From Clostridiales bacterium (GTDB taxonomy: Bacteria; Bacillota; Clostridia; Lachnospirales; Lachnospiraceae), in NCBI GenBank assembly GCA_019423795.1, contig JAHZAT010000104.1:1-13672 (forward strand): a DNA stretch of 13,672 bases. Reading direction: 5' to 3'. The notes under the pieces were generated by a model, which made no database searches, had not been told where the DNA came from, and saw only the letters and a list, made by a program, of their open reading frames with translations. The position numbers and the translations under genes are program-made. Of the stretch, positions 8,246 to 13,672 are shown one piece after another (the first letter of the stretch is position 1; each line of letters opens with the position of its first letter).

Positions 8246-8274
8246 TTAAGATTGTTATCATTAGCAGATATGAT
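8246..8274 (+). promoter_or_regulatory. Likely promoter of the DUF1461 gene
   Basis: TTAAGA (8246-8251, 4 of 6 to consensus) and TATGAT (8269-8274, 5 of 6) are 17 bp apart in the divergent gap between the minus-strand peptidase operon and the plus-strand DUF1461 gene. Transcription would start near 8281, leaving a leader of about 27 bases. I see no convincing promoter for the minus-strand operon in the same gap. Confidence 0.5.
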
Positions 8275-8307
8275 CATTTACAATTTACAGAAAGGATGAG
8301 AACATCT

Positions 8308-8931
8308 ATGAAAAATATCCTGATATCCTTATGTCTTGCACTATTTATCATCAGTGCATCCGTAACGATAACATTAAACTTCCGACCTTTATATTATCAT
8401 GATATTTCCTCTTTGAAAATAGAAGAAACTTCCGGTTTTTCCAAAAAAGTGATCCGTGAAAATTATGATGCTTTGATTGATTATAATCAGTTCTTTTATT
8501 CTGGCAAATTAAAACTGACCTTACCTATGTCAAGAGAAGGCAGGATTCATTTTGAAGAAGTAAAACGAATCTTTGTCGGTATCGAATGCCTTTGCGTGAT
8601 CACACTGATCTTATCTTGTTTCCTCATAAAGAGAAAAATAAGATCACGAAATATTGATTTTTTGAAATCAGCTTCTATTATAACTGTTTTATTACCCGTA
8701 ATTGTTGGTATTTTATGTGCGGTCAACTGGGATGCCGCTTTTACTTTGTTTCATGAGATCATGTTTCGAAATGATTATTGGATTTTTGATGAAGCTACTG
8801 ACCCTGTGATCATGATCCTTCCAGATGCATTTTTCCTTCACTGCGCCGTTATGATCATCTTACTAATCTTAATTGGCAGCTTACTTTGTATGGGATTTCG
8901 TTCTTTTTTTCGACACAGGTTTATGCTATAA
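8308..8931 (+). CDS. TIGR01906/DUF1461-family integral membrane protein
   Basis: This is a small membrane protein of unknown function, 207 residues from the chosen start. An upstream in-frame ATG at 8296 is directly fused to the AAAGG of the ribosome binding site, so the ATG at 8308, 11-12 bases downstream of that site, is preferred; it gives a typical N-terminal hydrophobic helix. In numbering from the 8296 ATG, membrane segments lie near 7-27, 92-111, 125-144 and 178-199. An extracytoplasmic loop lies between the first two, and a conserved-looking stretch at 151-181 has HEIMFRNDYWIF and PVIMILPDAFF, which is the pattern I associate with this family. The protein ends in a basic FRSFFRHRF tail. 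It is followed at 60 bases by the phosphodiesterase-like gene on the same strand. No enzymatic motif is seen. Confidence 0.8.
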   Translation: MKNILISLCLALFIISASVTITLNFRPLYYHDISSLKIEETSGFSKKVIRENYDALIDYNQFFYSGKLKLTLPMSREGRIHFEEVKRIFVGIECLCVITLILSCFLIKRKIRSRNIDFLKSASIITVLLPVIVGILCAVNWDAAFTLFHEIMFRNDYWIFDEATDPVIMILPDAFFLHCAVMIILLILIGSLLCMGFRSFFRHRFML

Positions 8932-8932
8932 T
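8924..8932 (+). promoter_or_regulatory. Extended -10 promoter of the GDPD-like gene
   Basis: TGCTATAAT (8924-8932) is a perfect extended -10 element (TGn followed by TATAAT). It overlaps the last codons and the TAA stop of the DUF1461 gene. The -35 position, 17 bp upstream, holds only a T-run, which extended -10 promoters tolerate. Transcription would begin near 8939, giving a leader of about 50 bases before the ATG at 8992, so the downstream gene can be expressed on its own as well as by read-through. Confidence 0.6.
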
Positions 8933-8991
8933 GGATAGATATTAATTATTTGTTTCAAATGTTACATTTTTATTAAGTTAGGAGTTTAGCA

Positions 8992-10047
8992 ATGAGACTA
9001 TCAAAAATAAAAACAAAGGAAATCCGCTATGTGGTCTGGAAATACCGCTTAAAACGATTTCTTCCACATATCTTAACACTTTTCCTTGCTGTTATTGTTG
9101 CTGGCGGAGCTTTTAGTGCTTATTCGGTATATCATAAAAAGCATCAAAAGCAACTGGCAAAACAATCTGAGGTCCAGCGTGAAAAAGATGTTAACACTGC
9201 TCGTAAAAAGGCACAAAAAGAAAAAACAACACTGAAACCTTGGTATACTTACCACAGCATTGCCCATGCAATGGGCGGGCTTGATGGCAAAGATTATTTG
9301 AATTCCATCGATGGCTTTTACCCTGCTTATCAGAAGGGTTATCGTGTCTTTGAAATGGACATCCTTCTTACTAAGGACAACGTTGCGATTGGGAAGCACC
9401 AATGGGGTTGTAAACTTTCTGATCCAACCAGTAAAAAAGGCGATCCAGTCAGTTACCGTAAATTCAAAAATACTAAGATCTATGGGAAATATACACCAAC
9501 TTCTTTCCTTGATGTATTGAATCTCATGGAAAAATATCCTGATTTCTATCTGATGACAGACTCAAAAAGCACAGAGCCTGCAGATGCCAAAAAAGAATTT
9601 AATGTTCTTGTACAGACAGCTAAAAAAGTCGGTAAAGAAGACCTCTTAGACCGTGTGATCGTTCAGGTCTACAATCAAAGAATGTACTGGGCTGTAAAAA
9701 GCATGCATCCATTCAAGCATTTTGTATACACCACTTACAAACAGCCAGATGCAGCATTTTATAAAGTCGTAAAGTTCTGTAAACAAAATGGTATTGAAGC
9801 GATCACTTCTCCTAAGAATGATATCAATGATTATCGTATGGAACTGCTTGCAAAACAAGGAATTTATTCATATACACATTCCGTGAATAATGCTTATTTT
9901 GCGAAAGAGTTTATGAAACTTGGGGTTTATGGAGTATATTCTGATTTTCTTAGCCCGGCACAGGTGAATAATAGTTATATTAGGGCGAATTGTCCGAAGT
10001 TTGCTTCACGGTATGTGAAGACGATATTGCCGGGGATCAATCAGTAA
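8992..10047 (+). CDS. Membrane-anchored variant glycerophosphodiester phosphodiesterase-like protein
   Basis: This is a TIM-barrel phosphodiesterase-superfamily protein (GDPD/PI-PLC-like) of 351 residues. It has a basic N-terminus, one membrane segment (about 24-46) and a Lys/Gln/Glu-rich linker (47-82) that probably spans the cell wall as a coil. The catalytic domain (about 84-330) lies outside the membrane. Seen are AHAMGG (91-96) with His92, FEMD (120-123) supplying Glu121 and Asp123 as metal ligands, and KHQW (135-138) with His136 as the second catalytic His. The usual HRG of GDPD enzymes is HAMGG here, so the phosphate-binding Arg is missing, and the usual E-K pair is replaced by TDSKS (189-193). 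The substrate may therefore differ from glycerophosphodiesters, for example a teichoic or lipid phosphodiester. TAGGAG lies 7 bases before the ATG. The gene has its own promoter and is followed by the palindromic element at 10056. Confidence 0.82.
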   Translation: MRLSKIKTKEIRYVVWKYRLKRFLPHILTLFLAVIVAGGAFSAYSVYHKKHQKQLAKQSEVQREKDVNTARKKAQKEKTTLKPWYTYHSIAHAMGGLDGKDYLNSIDGFYPAYQKGYRVFEMDILLTKDNVAIGKHQWGCKLSDPTSKKGDPVSYRKFKNTKIYGKYTPTSFLDVLNLMEKYPDFYLMTDSKSTEPADAKKEFNVLVQTAKKVGKEDLLDRVIVQVYNQRMYWAVKSMHPFKHFVYTTYKQPDAAFYKVVKFCKQNGIEAITSPKNDINDYRMELLAKQGIYSYTHSVNNAYFAKEFMKLGVYGVYSDFLSPAQVNNSYIRANCPKFASRYVKTILPGINQ

Positions 10048-10055
10048 ATCCTGTA

Positions 10056-10395
10056 GGTAGTGTTGGTCCTGTATGAGTCAGAAAGAAGATAAGAAGAACT
10101 ATTTCTAAGAAAAAAGGATGACACTCCGCATTTTTGAAAGCGTTTTTTACAAATCGCCTATCCGCGCCTGTTCCTTTGAAAACTCCCTCGCTACGAACCA
10201 AAATGTCCGCAGCTACGGTCAGACATTCAACCACAGGGCGCTGCGAATTTGTAAAAAACGCATTCAAAAAGTGCTCATGTTGTCATCCTTTTTTCTTAGA
10301 AATAGTTCTTCTTATCTTCTTTCTGACTCATACAACAAAACACTATTCAAATCACTACACAGTGTGTATGTTATATGATATTGGTTAATAATTTT
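10056..10395 (-). repeat. Palindromic intergenic element, copy 2 (perfect 54-bp arms)
   Basis: This is an element related to 1-275 in the opposite orientation, lying between the convergent GDPD-like and ATPase genes. Its arms 10070-10123 and 10281-10334 form a perfect 54-bp inverted repeat. An inner stem follows (GCGTTTTTTACAAAT near 10139-10153 with its complement at 10247-10261). On the minus strand the loop has TTCGCAGC (10247-10240), AGCGAG (10192-10187) and GCGGATAGGCGA (10165-10154), the same blocks in the same order as copy 1. Outside the arms, GGTAGT (10056-10061) and ACTAC (10354-10358) are possible short inverted ends. A 50-base flank (10343-10395 on the minus strand: CCAATA, TATAACATACACAC, TTTGAATAG) matches copy 1. 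Apart from the outer TATGAG and a GGAT near the inner end, the arm sequence is unlike copy 1. It contains no transposase and no convincing gene. Confidence 0.8.
10070..10334. terminator. Probable bidirectional terminator between convergent genes
   Basis: Within copy 2, GGATGACA and TGTCATCC pair, preceded by AAAAAA and followed by TTTTTTC, so each strand reads as a stem followed by a T-run. It lies between the stop of the plus-strand GDPD-like gene (10047) and the stop of the minus-strand ATPase gene (10439), where a shared terminator would be expected. No other terminator-like hairpin is seen in 10048-10438. The very long arms are more than termination needs; activity is inferred. Confidence 0.5.
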
Positions 10396-10438
10396 TGTAT
10401 TTATCAACTACTTCGTAGATCTGACCTTGAATTAATTT

Positions 10439-11470
10439 CTATGAATTATCAATCACATACTCATCAAATAATGGTAATGTAAAGTATACATATCCTCTCA
10501 TTTCACCTGACAAGATTCCCTTTTTTATCAAACGTTTTCGATATGGATTAAATTCATTCGTCTCCATTCCTAAACGTTCCCGGATATCTTTGATCTTCCC
10601 ACCATCAACCTCTGCAATTCCTCTTGCTACTATCCTATCTTTCTGTGATAATTCTGACCAGATCTTATCATAAACAAATTCACTCAAATACTGTTCATAT
10701 TCATCAATGACTGCTTCGTAATCACCCTCATGATTCCATGTTAAATATCCAAGAACCTGAAATGCAAATGGATAACCTTTTGTAAGTTCTGCCATCTTCG
10801 CAGCATGTTCTGATTCAATTTTAAAAATTGTTTTATATTTATTCATGATTGCCCGATTATTTAACGGTTTTAATTGTATCTTTGGTGCTCTATATAAGAA
10901 TGTAAGATTCTTTTCATTCTGTAACTCATCGATGTTCTCATATAAACCCGTTGCTAATAAAAATACTGGTAGATCCTGCCTTACAAAAATCTGAAAAGAT
11001 CCAGCAAAAACCTGCATAAATTCATTATTCGTAACTTCATCAATTGTGATCAAGAGCCTCTTCCCATTCTTTTTCATCTTTTCCAGAATTACTATGATCG
11101 CTGTCTCTTCATCTGTAATTGGTGACATTCCTTCAATTGCTACTCCAAAACCGAAAAATGACAGATCAATTTTGGAAGATTTAATGATTCCAGCACATAC
11201 CTTGTTGCTATTTAACTTTGATAAAAGTCCTTTCAATAAATCTGTTGCTGGATTCAATTCTATTACGATCCATTGATCATTTTCTCTCAATTTCTGTGAA
11301 ATCTCAGTCATCATTACAGTCTTTCCTGACCCACGCACTCCTGTAATAATAAACATCTGCTGATTAATCTGTTCTGCTGTAAATGTATCAATGATCTCTT
11401 TCGTCTGTACTGGACGTTCCACTGGTTCTAACGGACTTTTTCCAAATGTAAGTGTAAAAGGATTTTGCAT
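10439..11470 (-). CDS. ORC/STAND-like P-loop ATPase with C-terminal winged-helix region
   Basis: This is a single-chain AAA-type ATPase of 343 residues of a kind widespread in Firmicutes and Actinobacteria, with no settled function. The N-terminus NPFTLTFGKSP (3-13) and the following Arg/Gln-rich segment are typical of this group. Walker A is GVRGSGKT (44-51) and Walker B is LLITIDE (139-145); a sensor-like LLATGLYENI lies at 171-180. The region 215-245 (AELTKGYPFAFQVLGY) resembles the lid of Orc1/Cdc6 and STAND ATPases. The last 75 residues (KDRIVARGIAEV to YVYFTLPLFDEYV) look like a winged helix that could bind DNA. RBS AGAGGTG lies about 7 bases before the ATG. The promoter holds exact direct repeats, so tight control, perhaps by the protein itself, is likely. 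Candidate roles include defence, element maintenance or signalling; none is shown. Confidence 0.85.
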   Translation of the reverse strand: MQNPFTLTFGKSPLEPVERPVQTKEIIDTFTAEQINQQMFIITGVRGSGKTVMMTEISQKLRENDQWIVIELNPATDLLKGLLSKLNSNKVCAGIIKSSKIDLSFFGFGVAIEGMSPITDEETAIIVILEKMKKNGKRLLITIDEVTNNEFMQVFAGSFQIFVRQDLPVFLLATGLYENIDELQNEKNLTFLYRAPKIQLKPLNNRAIMNKYKTIFKIESEHAAKMAELTKGYPFAFQVLGYLTWNHEGDYEAVIDEYEQYLSEFVYDKIWSELSQKDRIVARGIAEVDGGKIKDIRERLGMETNEFNPYRKRLIKKGILSGEMRGYVYFTLPLFDEYVIDNS

Positions 11471-11490
11471 TTCTTATCACCTCTTATCTC

Positions 11491-11540
11491 TTTTACTGTT
11501 CTTTACTGTTTTTATACTATTTTACTGTTCTTTACTGTTT
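11491..11540. repeat. Two 21-bp direct repeats (four TTTACTGTT units), likely operator
   Basis: An exact 21-bp sequence occurs at 11491-11511 and 11520-11540. Each copy contains TTTACTGTT twice, 10 bases apart (units at 11492, 11502, 11521 and 11531). One copy fills the spacer of the ATPase promoter and the other covers the predicted transcription start, the usual place for a repressor site. The 10-base step puts the two units of a pair on one face of the helix. The binding protein is unknown; the ATPase itself is a candidate. Confidence 0.75.
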
Positions 11541-11547
11541 GTGTCAA
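11519..11547 (-). promoter_or_regulatory. Consensus promoter of the ATPase gene
   Basis: On the minus strand a perfect -35 TTGACA (11547-11542) is followed after 17 bp by TAAAAT (11524-11519, 5 of 6). Transcription would begin near 11512, inside the downstream repeat copy, leaving about 40 bases before the ATG at 11470. The promoter lies 3' of the GNAT gene, so the ATPase need not depend on read-through from it. The strength of the match together with the operator-like repeats suggests a normally repressed promoter. Confidence 0.75.
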
Positions 11548-11572
11548 CATCCCAACTCTTGCAGCATTATGA

Positions 11573-12055
11573 TCAAAATTTAAGCCTCATCTGATTCCAC
11601 TTCACTCCTCCATGCTCAGACTCAGATACTCCCTCATTCTCAAATCCAAATTTCGCATAATAATGCACCAAATGATCCTTACAAGTAAGCACTAATCCTT
11701 TTCTTTCCTGCTTTCTTGCATCTTCGATCGCACATTTGATCAACTCTCCTGCATACCCATGTTTTCTGTATGCAGGTATCGTATTCACCCCAAAGATCAT
11801 CTGCCACGCTCCACTTTCATTGTGCAACTGAGCTTTTGCATACATCTCATCTGTCAGATCTTCTTCATCCGTTACAAATCCATCTACAAACGCAATTAAT
11901 TTATCTCCATCAAACATCAGCCAGAAATGATCAGCATAGTATTTTAATCGTTCTGCTAATTCTTCTCTTGTTGCTGCTTCCGCTGGTGGAAAGCATTCTG
12001 CCTCTACAGATGTTACTGCTTCTAGATCTTTGATTGTTGCGGTTCTTATATTCAT
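11573..12055 (-). CDS. GNAT-family N-acetyltransferase
   Basis: This is a cytoplasmic acetyl-CoA-dependent acetyltransferase of 160 residues, a full single GNAT domain. Motif A is clear: GVNTIPAYRKHGYAGELI (89-106), with the RKHGYA pyrophosphate-binding loop. Motif B carries KDHLVHYYAKFGF (126-138), where Tyr133 is the usual general acid. The opening IRTATIKDLEAVTSVEAECFPP resembles the arylalkylamine/serotonin acetyltransferase-like branch, so a small amine substrate is plausible but unproven. AGGGG precedes the ATG by about 6 bases. A TATAAT lies at 12086-12091 on the minus strand without a good -35. The ATPase gene follows 102 bases downstream with its own promoter, and no terminator separates them. 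Confidence 0.9.
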   Translation of the reverse strand: MNIRTATIKDLEAVTSVEAECFPPAEAATREELAERLKYYADHFWLMFDGDKLIAFVDGFVTDEEDLTDEMYAKAQLHNESGAWQMIFGVNTIPAYRKHGYAGELIKCAIEDARKQERKGLVLTCKDHLVHYYAKFGFENEGVSESEHGGVKWNQMRLKF

Positions 12056-12101
12056 ATTTTCCCCTTTTTTGTTTCTTGTAGTTTATTATATGTATTTATT
12101 T

Positions 12102-12114
12102 TAACACGGTGTTA
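12102..12114. promoter_or_regulatory. Perfect 13-base palindrome in a divergent gap, possible operator
   Basis: TAACAC, a single central base and GTGTTA form a perfect dyad in the 121-base gap between the divergent GNAT and LRR surface-protein genes. It lies 11 bp upstream of the TATAAT (12086-12091, minus strand) facing the GNAT gene, so a bound repressor or activator could act on either gene. No regulator gene lies next to it, and the site type is not identified. Confidence 0.4.
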
Positions 12115-12176
12115 TTGTATGATGTAAGTATGAATAAGTGGGGAAAACATTTTGGAATAGGAGGAAAGTAAAAAGT

Positions 12177-13672
12177 ATGAAAAAGATAATTATAGGCGTG
12201 ATGATCGTAATTTCGTTTGTATTTGTGCTAAAAATCAGATGTGTTCAAGCACAAAATATTATGGGAGATGAAACATCACAAGAAGAAAATTGTGAACAAT
12301 TAAACTGGACATTAGAAAACGGAATTTTGATAATATCCGGTCAGGGTAAAATACCTATGGATTTTTTTGAAGATAATTTAATTGATCCAGATCAACCGAA
12401 AGAACTGATTATAGAAAGAGGAATAACAGAAATTGAACCAGATGCATTTCGTGAGTGTAATAGTTTAAAAAAAGTTACATTACCAGATGGATTGGAAACA
12501 ATTGGACCCCGAGCATTTCAAGAGTGTCAGAACTTGGATTATATTGAAATTCCAGATACAGTTACTTACCTAGGAAGAGAAGCATTTCTGCTATGTAGCA
12601 AATTAAAATATGTAAAATTGTCAAAAGGACTGAAAAGTATTAGCGGCGCAGCGTTTGAAAATTGTGCAAGCCTTGAAAGTATCTGTATACCAGAGGGAGT
12701 TGAAACAATCGATTGGTATGCATTTAATTTCTGTAGACGATTAAAGATGATCATGATTCCAAATAGCCTAAAGGATATTAACCCAATGGTATCATATGAA
12801 TTTCCAGTAAAATTGGTTGCCATGGATGATAATCCGGTAATAGAAGAAGCTGTAAAAAGATTTCCGGAATTATCTTATGTAAGAAAAAAAGATTATATAT
12901 GCAATCACCGTAATAATGATTACAGTATAGAAACTGCAACGAAAGATAAAGATGGAAAAGCAATTTTTATATGTGAAAGATGCGGTGAAACATCTATAGG
13001 AATTTTACCAAGAGTACAGAAAGCAGTTATGAAAAAACAGACATTTAGATATCAAAAGGGAGAAGAACAACATCCATGGATTGACATTATAAAAAGTGAT
13101 GGTACAAAATTAGCTAAAAGATATTATCAGATAACATACCCTAAAAATAGTATGTATCCTGGAACATATCAAGCAACGGTGAAATTAAAAAACGGATATG
13201 AAGGAAGCATGAATGTTGAATATACGATACTAAAAGCGCAACAATATTTACATAGAAATAGTAACAAAATGATCACAAAATCATGGGACGAACCATTTTA
13301 TGTGAATCTCAATAAGTATCCATCAAACTGTAAGTTTCAATGGAAGAGTTCTGATCCTAAAATTGCATCCGTTGACATGCAAGGAAAAATAATAGGAAAA
13401 AAAAGAGGAACATGTAAAATTTATGTTTATGCAAAAGAAGATGAACATTATGAACGTTCTGCAACTGTAAGTATCAAAGTAAAAATTGTGCCGGGGAAAA
13501 TCAAAAAGATTCATTTAAAAAAAATATCAGGGAGAAAACTTAAAGTAACATGGAAAAAAGATACAAGATTTGATGGTTATTGGGTTGATTATGGTACCAA
13601 GAAAAATATGCTGGATTCCAGACAATTAACAATTAATAATTCTAACAAAAACCGTATATACCTAAAAAACCT
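12177..13672 (+). CDS. Secreted BspA-type LRR surface protein with Ig-like and FnIII-like domains (cut by window end)
   Basis: The frame is open from the ATG at 12177 to the window edge (498 residues, no stop). An AGGAGG site lies 12 bases before the ATG. A signal peptide covers about 1-25 (cleavage after RCVQA). Residues 75-189 are five LRR_5 units of exactly 23 residues with the pattern I-P-x-G-(V/L)-x-x-I-x-x-x-A-F-x-x-C-x-x-L, then a degraded sixth. Residues 240-272 hold CNH and CERCG (C242, H244, C266, C269), possibly metal-binding. Residues 280-352 look like a YDG/MBG-type beta domain ending in GTYQATVKLKNGYEG. Residues 380-436 are a bacterial Ig-like (Big_2) domain with KSSDPKIASVD. 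From 445 a fibronectin III-like domain begins (RKLKVTWKK) and is cut off. It is probably a surface adhesin. It uses more ATA and AGA codons than its neighbours, hinting at a different history. Confidence 0.88.
   Translation, partial: MKKIIIGVMIVISFVFVLKIRCVQAQNIMGDETSQEENCEQLNWTLENGILIISGQGKIPMDFFEDNLIDPDQPKELIIERGITEIEPDAFRECNSLKKVTLPDGLETIGPRAFQECQNLDYIEIPDTVTYLGREAFLLCSKLKYVKLSKGLKSISGAAFENCASLESICIPEGVETIDWYAFNFCRRLKMIMIPNSLKDINPMVSYEFPVKLVAMDDNPVIEEAVKRFPELSYVRKKDYICNHRNNDYSIETATKDKDGKAIFICERCGETSIGILPRVQKAVMKKQTFRYQKGEEQHPWIDIIKSDGTKLAKRYYQITYPKNSMYPGTYQATVKLKNGYEGSMNVEYTILKAQQYLHRNSNKMITKSWDEPFYVNLNKYPSNCKFQWKSSDPKIASVDMQGKIIGKKRGTCKIYVYAKEDEHYERSATVSIKVKIVPGKIKKIHLKKISGRKLKVTWKKDTRFDGYWVDYGTKKNMLDSRQLTINNSNKNRIYLKN

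Noticed and set aside
8191..8307. Purine riboswitch upstream of the adenine deaminase operon
   Set aside because: I looked for the purine aptamer core on the minus strand and found neither its conserved junction bases nor a terminator/antiterminator pair.
8296..8310. ATG at 8296 as the start of the DUF1461 protein
   Set aside because: It directly abuts the AAAGG of the only ribosome binding site; the ATG at 8308 has workable spacing and leaves a cleaner N-terminal helix.
11492..11539. CRISPR-like array of short repeats
   Set aside because: The repeat units are 9-21 bp with spacers of only 1-9 bp, no cas genes are near, and the array sits precisely on promoter elements, so an operator is the better reading.
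12566..12963. Minus-strand open frames opposite the LRR gene
   Set aside because: They have no ribosome binding site or recognisable domain, and they lie wholly within a well-supported plus-strand gene.

Overview
The window reads as chromosomal DNA of a low-GC Gram-positive gut anaerobe, most likely a member of the Lachnospiraceae (Clostridia). Clues are strong AGGAGG-type ribosome binding sites, an AT-rich composition, the protein families present (BspA-type leucine-rich repeat surface protein, TIGR01906/DUF1461 membrane protein, membrane-anchored NodB deacetylase, paired ABC transporters with an AraC regulator), and palindromic intergenic elements with a GCGGATARGCGA motif. Genus and species cannot be fixed from the sequence alone.

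Layout, left to right. (1) 1-275: a palindromic repeat element that also looks like a terminator. (2) 297-4798, minus strand: a tight three-gene operon read right to left, with an AraC-family regulator followed by two half-size ABC transporters that probably form a heterodimer. The FADP-type D-loop of one half and the AraC partner resemble the YbtA/YbtP/YbtQ and IrtAB siderophore systems, so the substrate may be a metallophore. No siderophore synthesis gene is visible. (3) 5042-8190, minus strand: a second operon encoding a papain/C39-like cysteine peptidase of unknown role, adenine deaminase, and a membrane-anchored polysaccharide deacetylase, closed by a strong intrinsic terminator at 4969-5009. 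(4) 8308-10047, plus strand, divergent from (3): a DUF1461 membrane protein and a membrane-anchored variant glycerophosphodiester phosphodiesterase-like protein, the latter with its own extended -10 promoter. (5) 10056-10395: a second palindromic element, related to the first but inverted, between convergent genes. (6) 10439-12055, minus strand: an ORC/STAND-like ATPase with a repeat-laden consensus promoter, preceded by a GNAT acetyltransferase. (7) 12177 to the window edge, plus strand: the N-terminal part of a secreted LRR/Ig-like/fibronectin-like surface protein.

The most interesting structure is outside the genes. The two palindromic elements share flanks and short loop blocks in the same order, yet their long hairpin arms have unrelated sequences that are each internally complementary (a perfect 54-bp inverted repeat in one). 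This points to selection or renewal of the fold rather than of the sequence. The second point of interest is the ATPase promoter, where two exact 21-bp direct repeats, each holding two TTTACTGTT units, sit in the spacer and just downstream of the -10 of a TTGACA-17-TAAAAT promoter, as expected for an operator.
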